Positions 11,213 to 21,153 of a stretch of DNA of 64,000 nt are shown here, in pieces; within the stretch, counting starts at the first letter, position 1, and the number at the start of each line of letters is the position of its first letter. The notes beneath the pieces were generated by a model. The model saw only the letters and a list, made by a program, of their open reading frames with translations. It was not told the DNA's origin and searched no databases. A program made the position numbers and the translations under genes. Origin of the DNA: Pogostemon cablin (taxonomy: Eukaryota; Streptophyta; Magnoliopsida; Lamiales; Lamiaceae); the NCBI GenBank assembly GCA_023678885.1, contig CM042993.1, positions 6,966,501 through 7,030,500 of the forward strand, written 5' to 3'.

Positions 11213-11482
11213 CAATGAGTTGTACGAGATCGTCTCACATGATTTTACTTGTGACGAATAAAAAATGATAATATCATTATCATTTTCACTATAAAATGTT
11301 ATCACTTTCGGTATAAAATGTTATTTATCACTTTTTATTTCTACTATAAATTATTCATGAAATTATTCACTGCACCATTATCACTTTTCATCGATTGAGT
11401 ATTACTTTTTATTAATGTGTTATTACTTTTTATTTGTCACACATAAAAGCTTACATGAAACGATCTCACAAAATACTAGCCC
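11213..11482. repeat. GAGACGATCTCA-family MITE
   Basis: The left end ACGAGATCGTCTCACATGAT and the right end ACATGAAACGATCTCACAAA are inverted copies. The interior carries ATTATCACTTTT motifs. The best bounded member of this family in the window, though no clear target duplication was found. Confidence 0.55.
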
Positions 11483-12225
11483 ACATTTTTAATACCGTGA
11501 GAATATATTCTTTCCATGTGGAGTATTATATTTCTTAGCACATTGAGATTAACAAATACATTCAATTTGGGCATCCCACTCCAATAATTACATATCCTTT
11601 TTAATGGATGAAATTCACACAAAATAATTATTAATCTCTATGAGAGTCTCACACAACAATAATACCATTATATCTACTTTATAATAAAATATTATATCTT
11701 TTAAGCTAATATATATTAAAATATTATATTCTTAATCTCATAGTTAAATGGTTACATCTTTCAAGCTACTACATATTAAAATATTATATTTTTAATCTCA
11801 TAGTTAAACGGTTCGGAGGGAATATTTATGATAATGCGTAGTAGATTGAGAAATATAATATTTTGACGTATACTCGATAGTTGTGTGGATATCCTCTGCC
11901 AACAAGAGACATGTATGTGACAACAAAAATAAAATTTAACTATGTTCATGGTAGGGAGGAGTGTATATTTTTTCTATTAGAATACTTGATAAGTACTTCA
12001 ATTAAAATATAAACATGCTAATTCGAGACTAATTAAACAGTGCATTAGCCAGAACCTACCAGTCTATTATGAGAATAGCACGTGGTGATTTAAATGAAGT
12101 GCAAGAAAAGTCAGAAGCACTGCATTTAAATTAGCTTCCAAGACAACAAAGCCTATATATAACTGTTACAAAAGAAACATACAATACATAATAAAAGTGA
12201 GAGTTACATTTACTCTTAACATTTA

Positions 12226-13464
12226 CTCCCTCCGTCTCTGAAAAGTTTGCGCCCCCTTTCCGGCACGGAGATTAAGAAAGTGTATTTTTGTTGATTTTTC
12301 AATTCATTTTTAAGGGGTAAAAATGTCCACTTGGGTTTTGTAAATATGGTAATTAACTTTATAATTAAGCCACTCACATCAATTCAGAAGCATATAAATC
12401 ACTGCCCTCAGTATATGTAAATTATCATCATGTTTAAAGGTTTAATGGGCATCAAGTGAAACACAGAGCGGAGCTCAATATTCTCATACATTTTATATGA
12501 AACACATAAACATCCTCAATGGTCTCACAGTCACCAACATTAAACACAATAACATGAACAGAGCCTAAATTTTATCATCATCGGGCAATTCATACCTCGT
12601 GAAGCCAAGAATTAATCCCACGAATGTACACATTGATATCAACAATGGCAAATTTGAAATGGAATAATACCTGAGTGCAGGACAGAACATGCACAATAGC
12701 TCATTGATAAAGGCCCTAAATTCGGGACTCATTTCATCAGGAGCATGAACTGGATCATCCATATAGCCCTCCAATCCAGATTCAGGCGATTGTGTGTCGG
12801 GAACAACACAGTAAAATGGGGACTCCAGGACCTCCGAATCGGTCAAACACGTCTCAGGTACCACCGTAGTGTTTAAAGGGGACCCTGAGACCACCGAAAA
12901 GAGGTCGGAATCGCCGACTGTGCCCTTGTATATCTCAGACTCCGACCAAAACTCCGTTTTCCTAAACCCACCAGACTCGCGATCTCCATAGAAATAATAT
13001 GGAGCTCCACCCGATTCCACTTTTGAATCATTGGCTATCGAATCGTAATCGGAATTTAAGGTTTTCAATGAATCATCCTCTAAGAGAGAAGATATGTTGG
13101 AGGACATGGTGGAGAAGATGGATCGAATAAGAGATGATAGAGGGCTGCAGATCTTGAAGGAGGTGAGAGAATAGATCTAGGGTTTCATCTCATCTCATCG
13201 GCTGTTCAAATTATTGAGTTGGAGTAGTTACTGTGAGTCTGTGATTTAAGTTGTGGTCCACCTAATTAGTTTTAATTAATTGTTGGTTAGTATTAAGTGA
13301 AATAGTTTAAGTTAAAATGTTTAATAAAGTGAGTGGCATATATGTTAATTATAGTATATTATAAGGATATTTTTGTAAATTTTCATTGCCATTTTTAGGA
13401 TGTGCAAACTTTTCTGGGACGGACTAAAATGGAAAGTGTGTCGACTTTTCAGAGACGGAGGGAG
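12226..13464. mobile_element. Stowaway-like element enclosing a complete ORF
   Basis: The left terminus CTCCCTCCGTCTCTGAAAAG is exactly inverted at the right (CTTTTCAGAGACGGAGGGAG). TA dinucleotides flank both ends (12224-12225, 13465-13466). Subterminal sequence on both sides has Stowaway features (AAAAGTTTGC, CGGAGATTAAGAAAGTGT; right AAAATGGAAAGTGTG) and both arms contain GCCACTCAC facing inwards. Between the arms, about 12395-13225, sits gene-like DNA with a 180-codon ORF on the minus strand plus leader and trailer. At 1239 bp it is far longer than a normal 200-300-bp MITE. Capture of a host gene piece is the simplest reading; two independent MITEs flanking a native gene is the alternative. 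Confidence 0.7.
12565..13107 (-). CDS. unknown 180-aa protein inside a Stowaway-like element
   Basis: An intact ORF from ATG 13107 to TAA 12565. I do not recognise the family. Residues 1-125 are acidic and Ser-rich (MSSNISSLLEDDSLKTLNSD; GSPLNTTVVPETCLTDSEV) without membrane segments. Residues 126-145 look helical (MSPEFRAFINELLCMFCPAL), and a hydrophobic stretch follows at about 149-169 (LPLLISMCTFVGLILGF) before a short charged tail (TRYELPDDDKI), so a tail-anchored membrane protein is possible. Upstream is a typical plant leader: AAACCCTAGATCTATTCTC (telo-box-like) and a pyrimidine-rich stretch ending CTTCTCCACC before ATG. The absence of stops and the presence of a leader argue for recent capture or active selection. 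No intron is evident, so it could be an mRNA-derived copy or an intronless gene. Confidence 0.6.
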   Translation of the reverse strand: MSSNISSLLEDDSLKTLNSDYDSIANDSKVESGGAPYYFYGDRESGGFRKTEFWSESEIYKGTVGDSDLFSVVSGSPLNTTVVPETCLTDSEVLESPFYCVVPDTQSPESGLEGYMDDPVHAPDEMSPEFRAFINELLCMFCPALRYYSISNLPLLISMCTFVGLILGFTRYELPDDDKI

Positions 13465-14220
13465 TATATGTTATAAATAATGGGTTGTACTTAAAAGAAA
13501 ATAATAGCAACGAATTTTCAACTTCAACAAGAGTGATGGAAATGGATATCCATATTGGTAATGAATGGTAGGTGGGGCTTAGAAGATGATAGGGTCAAAC
13601 AAGAAATTTATGAGCAAATTAAAACATTTGAGATTAAGTAGTTGTCCACAAGAGTAATATGAAGTTGATCATCAATGCAAAGTCTGTTTACTCAGGGGTA
13701 TTACTATTATTATTAATAGGAATATTATACAACACAAAATGACAATCAACTCCCCAGAAAATGATAACTCATCAATGCTCAACGATCTGATAAATACATC
13801 CTATCCTGCGTTTTCAACCAATATGCATTAGGGTTGATGCTCGCACGAAATAAACACGAATTTGTACGAGCTTGAGAAACCCCACGTACACGACAACGTA
13901 TACGTGGATTCGAAGAATGGGACAATTCAACAAGGTTTTGAGGATAGATAGATGGATCATATATGTATTTCTAGTAAAAAGTTTAACACAATCACAAGTA
14001 TATAAAAGCATCCATGTTTTCTGTACTATAAAAGTGAACTCATCATTTTTCACACCTAAAAAATCTAAGATTGGTTTATTAACACTTACCAGTCACTGCG
14101 TACCCAAACAGAAGGCCTGGACTGGCATTCGTGCTTTGCTTCGTTTATCTTTCTCGTTCTGCAATGGAGAGTTTGATACATCAACAATTGTGGCAGAACT
14201 TCAAGATGTGGATAGGGAAA
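13465..14220. other. spacer and 3' flank of the ARM gene
   Basis: Mostly AT-rich. The final part (about 14100-14220) is the probable 3' untranslated region of the ARM-repeat gene. An open frame on the plus strand across 13872-14231 overlaps that gene's end and has no recognisable domain. Confidence 0.5.
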
Positions 14221-16787
14221 TCATTTTGTAGGGACTTGAGAAGCACAACTATTTACAGGTAGATCAGCTGTGGTGCATGCAAGCGCCCGTTTCTGCAAGT
14301 GACTTAAACTCTGCTCCATACTAACTTGTACCATCTCAGCAAGCATCTGTTTTGCTTTCTCTAGTTGTTCTTCCCCTTCAACATGAGATATTATATTGCA
14401 CACGATGTTCTCCAGTGTATCGGGTTGAAGCTCAGACCTTGGGTAAGGAGTGTCCCTGAGGAGCCTCAAAAGCATTTGAGCCTTTGGTTTGGATTTGGGA
14501 GTTCCTTGAACCGTGAGCTCAAGCAGCCCTGGGATTACACCTTCTCTTAGTATCGGTTCTCTATACTTGGAACGATTACTCTGACACATTGTCAAAAGAG
14601 TTCCAACAGCATGTTCCCGGCTTTGAAGTGACCCACCTTCAAGAACTTCTACCACCGCAAGTACACCCCCGTCTTCAGATGTCAGGGCTGCTCTTCCTTC
14701 TTCAAACTCTACCAACGATTCAATCAGAGCAGTGCATTTTTCAGCAGTTCTGGAAGACCTTTTACAGGATTTAAGCAAATTAACCAACGCAGGAACTGGT
14801 TCTGTCTTGAGGATTTGAGTAAGAGTGTCTGGGTGAGTTGATAGGTTGTAAAGAGCCATCACAGCATCAAATTTAGCATGAGAACTGTCGTTTCCTAAAA
14901 TTTCTACAAGGAGAGGGATTGCACCGGACTCGCCAATTATTGGCTTGTTCATTGGTGATGCAGAGAGAGTGATCAAAGCTGAAGCAGCATGCTCCTGTAG
15001 ACATTGATTCTCTGACTGGAGGAAGCCAATGATTGGTTTTAATGCCCCAGCATCAATTATACTCACTTTGTTTCTGCAAAATACAAATATAGTTTACAAT
15101 CAAGCTCCACGTTCTATTAAATCCAAAGGCTGAAAAGAACAAACAGACAATATTTTAGTATGTTATAGTACCATCTTGGTTCATTTTTACATTACTGTGT
15201 CTCTATGTTGTTATTCATCATGATAATTAATGATACAATTAGAAATCCAGCAATCCAGATTCATACACAAAACAAGATAGTGAACCTACAAACCGTTGGA
15301 CTGAATGGGCGACTATTCTTTTGGTTATGTTTTTAAAAAATATTACTGTCAAATAAAACCCTTATACTTTCCTCATTTGTTTGTCCCACAAAACCCTTCA
15401 CACCCAAAAAAAGAAAACAGTGGTGTTGGACAGAGGGAGTATTATATTTATAAAAGTTATTACCTTGAAGTTCGTGATCGTATTTCTGTTAAAGAATCCT
15501 ATAGACCACCAATAATAGCCACACAAAGAACCTTTGTAATAAAATCCAAAGTCGGTATTGATAAGACCTCGATGATCATAAATTAGGAATCGATTAGCAT
15601 TAACAGATTTAATGTATATAAGTATTATTCCTAAAAACAGATTTAATATACAGGAGTCCATTCTTGGGACGAACATCGTCTACCTAAAGAAGAAAACCGG
15701 AGAAGAAAGAGACTAAACCAGCAAAGGTACGGTTATGAAAACTGAAAAATAAGGAAGGGAAGAGTGAGAAAAAGAGAAAGAAACACTTTTAAAAAGGGAA
15801 AAGAAAAAAGAAAAAAGAAAAAAAAAAAAAGAGGGGGACAAATGCCATCCATATTATACTTCCACCAACCGATTCAGAACAAGAGGCGCTTTATTAGTTA
15901 AACGAAGATTATATCTGAAATAGTTTCAAAATGATTGAGTTTCATAATCTACAAGAACAGGGCCTGATTTTTACTAAAAATATTTTAATAATCCTGAAAT
16001 CCACAACAAAGCAGCCTCGAATTTTTGCATCATCAATCACAAGTCTGTAATCCGTTCAAGCTAACGAACAATTGAAATTCTAGATACAATTGAAGGGTAA
16101 AACAATTTTTGATCCATAATTCAAATTACAGAATCCTAGGAGACGTATTATAAAACAGAAAGGGTGAGAAAGTGACCTCAGAATAAAATACTAAATCAGT
16201 AAAGAATCAGGTTCTTCTCGCTTTAAAATTATAAAATATAAACGCCAAAAGAAAATTTGACTGCAGTTCAGTTAATAAAAAGGGGGAGGGATTAATGGCA
16301 AAGGCAAAATTCCCTGATCCAATATTCAACACCAGAAATGAAATCGGTATATTCCAGCATGTCAACATCGAAAGCCTCAAGTATATTGATTCAGTAATCC
16401 ACTTCAATAACACAATTAGAGCGTATAACACAAGCAAAGCAAGCACGAGAATCACAACCTCCAAACAAATACTCCAATTAAATTAAACTAAACTCACGAT
16501 TCGTCCTTGACGGCGAGGTTAAGCAAAGCGGCGAGCGCGGCCTCATTGGCGTCGGCGGAGTGGCAGCGGAGCATATCGACAAGAGCCCCTACGGCGGCGG
16601 AGAAATGGCGGCGGTAGCGCTGCGAGGTTTTAGTTAGGCGGCGAATCTCCTTGGCCGCCTGCAGCCTCAATTCGAGGTCGTCCGATTGGAGAAGGAGGAG
16701 CGTGTGATTGACGGCGGAGGGAGTGGAGGTGGAAGGGGACGCAGCTCCGGGTAGCTGAGAGTGGGTGGCGCCATCTTCCATGCCCAT
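14221..16787 (-). CDS. ARM-repeat protein related to plant U-box/ARM family (no U-box)
   Basis: Two exons, 16498-16787 and 14221-15073, joined through GAATC|gtgag ... gcag|AAAC, give 380 residues from ATG 16787 (MGMEDGATHSQL); the frame is open further upstream but only from a TTG. Armadillo repeats run nearly end to end: residues 33-97 (LLLLQSDDLELRLQAAKEIR; ALAALLNLAVKDES), the junction NKVSIIDAGALKPII, ALITLSASPMNKPIIGESGA, DAVMALYNLSTHPD, and further degenerate repeats to about 340. This is the repeat style of plant PUB-ARM E3 ligases, but the U-box is missing, and the length matches the small ARM-only subgroup annotated as U-box-4-like. Such proteins are presumed protein-binding scaffolds. 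The leader is GA-rich (AGAGAGAGAGATAAAGAGAG). The 1424-nt intron holds a Stowaway fragment (15350-15442) and an A-rich patch (15780-15840). Confidence 0.9.
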
Positions 16788-16894
16788 ATTTTCTCTCTCT
16801 GCCAAAATATGGTTGCAGCTAGAGAGAGAGATAAAGAGAGGGAAGAGTGGTTAAAGTAATTAAAAGGAGACGTAAGATTGGCGTTAAGCAACTT

Positions 16895-17105
16895 ACGTTT
16901 TGGAATCTTGAATGTCCTTTACATTTTCGTGTTACATCTCCTGTTACACGCATTAGATAAATGACACGTATGCGGAGAGAAAATCTCAATATTTCCCCTT
17001 AGGGTTGATTGTTAGGGTATAGAATAGTTTATCTTACGTGTCAATCATCCAACGATTTGTAACAGGAGATGTAACACCAAAATGTAACAGGAGATCTGAA
17101 CCGAC
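16895..17105. repeat. TGTAACAGGAGATGT-family MITE
   Basis: The left end has CATTTTCGTGTTACATCTCC and TGTTACACGCATTAGATAAA; the right end has GTAACAGGAGATGTAACACC and AAAATGTAACAGGAGATC, partly inverted copies. A degenerate relative is at 8505-8655. It sits about 110 bp upstream of the ARM gene start, so it may lie in its promoter. Confidence 0.5.
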
Positions 17106-17698
17106 CTTTTGGTTAGCTTTTATTCTGCAGTTGGAATTAGGCTTAATTCAAGGCTATTTTAGACATATTATACTCATAAATCAATTGTCTGAATATCAGC
17201 AGCCCCTTTAAAATAAATTGCCCTATCTTTAGGAGGACTTGCTATTTATAAATGACAAAATCACTCATGAAATTGATTTTTTAAAAAAGAAATTGTAACA
17301 TTTCGATGATCAAGAATAAGATAACTGTTTAATTGAGCAAATAATACTCAAGTGTTAGGTAAAACATACATACCTCAAAACATAAAATGCATTTTCTTTA
17401 ATCCATGAAATAGATTTATTTCGTGAGATTGTTTTAATAAAATGATGTAATATTTCACAATAAAAAATCTAAATTATCATTGAAAAGTTTATTTACATAG
17501 GAAAAGGTTCCATGCTATGAATTATTTTACTGATTTAGTTCGTCGTAAATGTGTAGCTGTTAATGTAATGTAATGTAATGCGATATATATTGACACTATA
17601 AAATCATGATATGATCGAATTGCATTCAAAATACTACAAATTATGGGCAAAAGCATTTGTGTGAATAATTTGATTGAATGATATGAATAATAAATGAC
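17106..17698. other. AT-rich spacer left of the copia element
   Basis: I see no gene or recognisable repeat here other than a short ATGTAATGTAATG run near 17567. Confidence 0.6.
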
Positions 17699-17703
17699 AA
17701 TAT

Positions 17704-18774
17704 TGTTGGAATTGGTTAAGTGTAGAGGTGGGTCAAGCCCACCTTTGACCAATGTTCTTGTAATTTTCGTTTGTCGAAAATGAAAACAAATTGCATATTT
17801 GGAAACTACGTTTCGAGTAGATGAATTTAGTGTATAAGTTTGCTCAAATCCAATTTCGGGTGAATGAGTAATTAATACATGAAGTTTGCAATTAATTACA
17901 AGAAAAATAAGAAAAAAATGAAGAGTAAATGTTGAAGTGGGAAGTTATCCCACATTGGAAAAAGATGGGAGAATTGAACTCATTATTATTACCCACACAC
18001 ATTATTGAATTAAATAAAATGTGTGGACCACATGGTGCATCCAACCAAGTCTAGCCGCGCTTGCACATGATCACCTTTTGGACTCGAACCGGGTTCGATA
18101 GGTGAGTTAAAACAACGCATGGCCGGACAGGGACGGGTCGCTGTCCGGATCGGGCTGCAGTTGGGTCGTCGGGCCAGATCGGGTCGCTGATCGGACTGGA
18201 TCTCTACCGGGTCGGGTCATCAAAGCGGGTCGGGTTATGCGCCGGGTCGATTCGTCCCGCCTCAGGTCGGAACTGCACCAAAAGATGCATTGGAGGGTAA
18301 AAATTGGCTCTAAGATTTGGATTTAACATTCAAAATGGAGGGGTGCAATCTAGACCATTGGATCTTGATCTTGATCAAGAGGCATGATCTAATGGCCCAT
18401 AATGAATTAAGGTGTCCTTTCTAAAAAAGCAACACAACTCTTCAACACTTATAAATAGACCCCCATACATTCTGCAGAATATATTCAAGTCCTGCACTAC
18501 ATACTTGCATATTACATTCTAGTACCTATAGTTCAAGAATTTTCCTACCCAAGTCCGAAAGTTCTAAAATATTAGTTCGTTCGCCGATAATTTTGGACTA
18601 GTTGTGCTACAAGTCCAAAATTCAAAGTCGTTGTATCTTGGAGGCGATTGCTATAGTCGTAAGCACCTGAAGTACGGAGTAATTTCGTCTTAAGGAGAAA
18701 GAGTGTAACTCTTGACTCGACTTTACCAAAAGTAATCCATAAGCCGTTTTAAATACTACTCCATATACCCAACA
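17704..18774 (+). repeat. 5' LTR of copia element
   Basis: Begins TGTTGGAATTGGTTAAGTG and ends ATACCCAACA. A TATA box, CTTATAAATAGACC (TATA at 18450-18457), implies transcription starting near 18480, so U3 is about 775 bp and R-U5 about 295 bp. A GC-rich block (18120-18265) is made of degenerate GGGTCG/GGATCGGG units. U5 contains AATTTCGTCTTAAG (18681-18694), complementary to the DNA just after the LTR. Confidence 0.95.
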
Positions 18775-18776
18775 AT

Positions 18777-18790
18777 CTTAAGACGAAATT
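18777..18790 (+). promoter_or_regulatory. putative self-complementary primer binding site
   Basis: Two bases after the LTR, where the primer site should be, lies CTTAAGACGAAATT. It does not start with TGG and so cannot pair with a tRNA CCA end. It is a perfect 14-nt reverse complement of U5 bases 18681-18694. The polarity is right: a primer ending at 18694 would pair with its 3' end next to the LTR. This resembles Tf1-type self-priming. Function is inferred. Confidence 0.5.
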
Positions 18791-18806
18791 TTGTTAGTAT
18801 TTAAAG

Positions 18807-21140
18807 ATGGCTACTGATGTACCTACTACTGTTACTACTGCACCGGTACATGCTACTGTTACTACTGCACCTGTTCACGCCGAGAGACCACCTAAGTTCG
18901 ATGGAACGGAATTTAAGCGCTGGCAACAGAAAATGCTGTTCTACTTAACAACACTCAACCTCGCCCGTTTTTTGACGGAAGTTGCTCCAACGGTTGAAGA
19001 AGATGAAACTGATGATCAAAAGAAAGCTGTCGTTCAAATCTGGAAACATAGTGACTTCATGTGTCGTAACTCCATTCTAAATGGGTTAGATGACTCACTC
19101 TATAATGTTAATACAGATTTTAAAACTTCTAAAGAATTATGGGAGTCACTTGAAAAGAAGTACAAAGCGGATGACGCCGGAATGAAGAAATTCATAGTCG
19201 GACGATTCCTCGAGTACAAAATGGTGGACTCCAAGACTGTATTGGATCAAGTTAGAGAACTACAACTGATCTTACATGGCATCCATGCCGAGGGTATGGA
19301 ATTGAGTGAATCTTTTCAAGTAGCTGCTTTAATTGAAAAGCTACCGCCTCTGTGGAAAGATTTTAAAAACTATCTCAAGCATAAAAGAAAAGAAATGATG
19401 CTTGAAGACTTGATCGTGAGACTAAGGATCGAAGAAGAAAATCGAAAGTCTGAAATCAAGTCAAGCAAAGAGGCAAGAGTTAATTTGGCTGAATCCGGGG
19501 AAAACAAAAAGAGGAAGCGGAATGACAAAAAGCAAAAGCCTGCAAAGAAGATTAAAGGCAACTGCTACAACTGTAACAAGCCCGGACATATGGCGAAAAA
19601 CTGTCGTCAACCAAAGAAGGAAAACAACAGCCGAGCTAACCTAGCCGAAGATAAGTCGGTATCCGCCAACTTGTCTGAACTAAACCTAGCGGTTGTGGTC
19701 TTTGAAGCAAACCTTGTGGATAATCCACAAGAATGGTTTGTGGATAGTGGAGCAACAAGACACATCTGCTCGGACAAGGAAATGTTCTCTACCTACATCC
19801 CGATAAATGGTAGAAAATTATTTATGGGAAATTCTTCAACATCTGAAGTCATTGGACTAGGCAGAATTGTGTTGAAGATGACATCGGGAAAAGAGCTCCA
19901 ACTTGTGGATGTGTTGTATGTCCCTGACATCCGCAAGAACTTAGTGTCTGGATCATTGCTTAGTAAAGCCGGATTTAGACAAGTGTATGAGTCTGACAAA
20001 TATATACTATCCAAAAGTGGAATGTTTGTAGGAAAAGGTTACCTTGAAAAGGGTCTTTTCAAACTAAATGTAATGACTGTACACCGTGATATTAAAAATA
20101 AAGGAAAAGTTATTTCTTACTTGGCCGAGAGTTCTAATATATGGCATGATAGATTAGGACATGCAAGTTTAAATTCACTAAGAAAATTAGTCAACTTAAA
20201 TTTATTGCCAATAATGGAACTAGATCCACAAAAGAAATGTGAAATTTGTGTTGAAGCAAAAATGACAAAAACTCCATTTCATTCAGTGAAAAGAAGTACT
20301 ACACCTCTAGAACTAATCCATACTGATATATGTGATTTAAAGTTCGCACCAACAAGAGGGGGTAAGAATTACTTCATTACATTTATCGATGATTGCACAA
20401 GGTATTGTTATATATATCTTCTAAGAGGGAAAGATGAAGCAATAGATGCATTCATAAACTTTAAGAATGAAGTCGAAAATCAACTAAGCATTAGAATCAA
20501 AATGATTCGAAGTGATAGAGGTGGAGAATATGTGGCTCCATTTGAAGAATTTTGTCTACAAAATGGCATTAATCATCAAACTACAGCACCATACTCACCA
20601 CAATCTAATGGCATTGCAGAACGAAAAAATAGAACTCTCAAAGAGATGATGAATGCTATGTTGATTAGCTCGGGCCTATCCCAGAACATGTGGGGAGAAG
20701 CGGTGCTTTCGGCAAACCACATTCTTAATAAACTACCACACAAGAAAAGATATAAAACTCCATATGAATTATGGAAAGGAAGGAAACCGTCATATGGTTA
20801 CCTCAAAGTGTGGGGGTGCCTAGCAAAAGTTGAGGTACCTAAACCAAAACAAGTAAAGCTAGGACCCAAAACAGTTGATTGCATCTTTATTGGTTATGCA
20901 TACAATAGTAGTGCATATCGTTTCTTGGTTCATAAGTCAGAAGTTCCTGAAATGAATGAGAGAATGACTATTGAATCTAGAAATGCAGTGTTCTTTGAGA
21001 ATATTTTTCCTAAGAAGGAAAAACAAGAAGTGAGCTCGCATAAAAGAACTCATGACGCTATAGAAAAAGGTTCACCTCAAAGGGAGGAAGAACCAAGGCG
21101 TAGTAAAAAGAACCAAGAAGGAAAAGTCCTTTGGTTCTGA
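18807..21140 (+). CDS. copia gag-protease-integrase polyprotein (5' part of gag-pol)
   Basis: 777 codons from the first ATG after the LTR. The N-terminus holds a duplicated VTTAPVHA octapeptide, then a UBN2-type gag (about 28-215), a CCHC zinc knuckle CYNCNKPGHMAKNC (253-266), an aspartic protease site FVDSGATRHIC (about 312-321), a GAG-pre-integrase HHCC region (IWHDRLGHASLNSL, then CEICVEAK), and an integrase core with Asp507 (IHTD), Asp570 (SDRGGEY) and Glu605 (NGIAERKN). All catalytic residues seen are intact. The frame ends early at TGA 21138-21140: a one-base change within about 21105-21121, probably in the A-run, shifts out of the frame that continues into RT. So the polyprotein cannot be made whole from this copy without frameshifting. 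Confidence 0.93.
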   Translation: MATDVPTTVTTAPVHATVTTAPVHAERPPKFDGTEFKRWQQKMLFYLTTLNLARFLTEVAPTVEEDETDDQKKAVVQIWKHSDFMCRNSILNGLDDSLYNVNTDFKTSKELWESLEKKYKADDAGMKKFIVGRFLEYKMVDSKTVLDQVRELQLILHGIHAEGMELSESFQVAALIEKLPPLWKDFKNYLKHKRKEMMLEDLIVRLRIEEENRKSEIKSSKEARVNLAESGENKKRKRNDKKQKPAKKIKGNCYNCNKPGHMAKNCRQPKKENNSRANLAEDKSVSANLSELNLAVVVFEANLVDNPQEWFVDSGATRHICSDKEMFSTYIPINGRKLFMGNSSTSEVIGLGRIVLKMTSGKELQLVDVLYVPDIRKNLVSGSLLSKAGFRQVYESDKYILSKSGMFVGKGYLEKGLFKLNVMTVHRDIKNKGKVISYLAESSNIWHDRLGHASLNSLRKLVNLNLLPIMELDPQKKCEICVEAKMTKTPFHSVKRSTTPLELIHTDICDLKFAPTRGGKNYFITFIDDCTRYCYIYLLRGKDEAIDAFINFKNEVENQLSIRIKMIRSDRGGEYVAPFEEFCLQNGINHQTTAPYSPQSNGIAERKNRTLKEMMNAMLISSGLSQNMWGEAVLSANHILNKLPHKKRYKTPYELWKGRKPSYGYLKVWGCLAKVEVPKPKQVKLGPKTVDCIFIGYAYNSSAYRFLVHKSEVPEMNERMTIESRNAVFFENIFPKKEKQEVSSHKRTHDAIEKGSPQREEEPRRSKKNQEGKVLWF

Positions 21141-21153
21141 TTTTATAAGCTAC

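Larger units (their letters stand above)
9624..12225. other. intergenic spacer with two GAGACG-family MITEs
   Basis: AT-rich DNA upstream of the aquaporin. MITE relatives at 10640-10865 and 11213-11482 occupy part of it, and 9865-9950 carries a Stowaway-like end (CTTCCGTCCCAATTAATTC). I find no coding region or RNA gene. Confidence 0.6.

Noticed and set aside
13872..14231. 119-codon frame on the plus strand
   Set aside because: Overlaps the 3' end of the ARM gene; composition is not protein-like and no domain is recognised.
18775..18800. Conventional tRNA-Met primer binding site
   Set aside because: There is no TGGTATCAGAGC-like sequence, not even TGG, next to the LTR.
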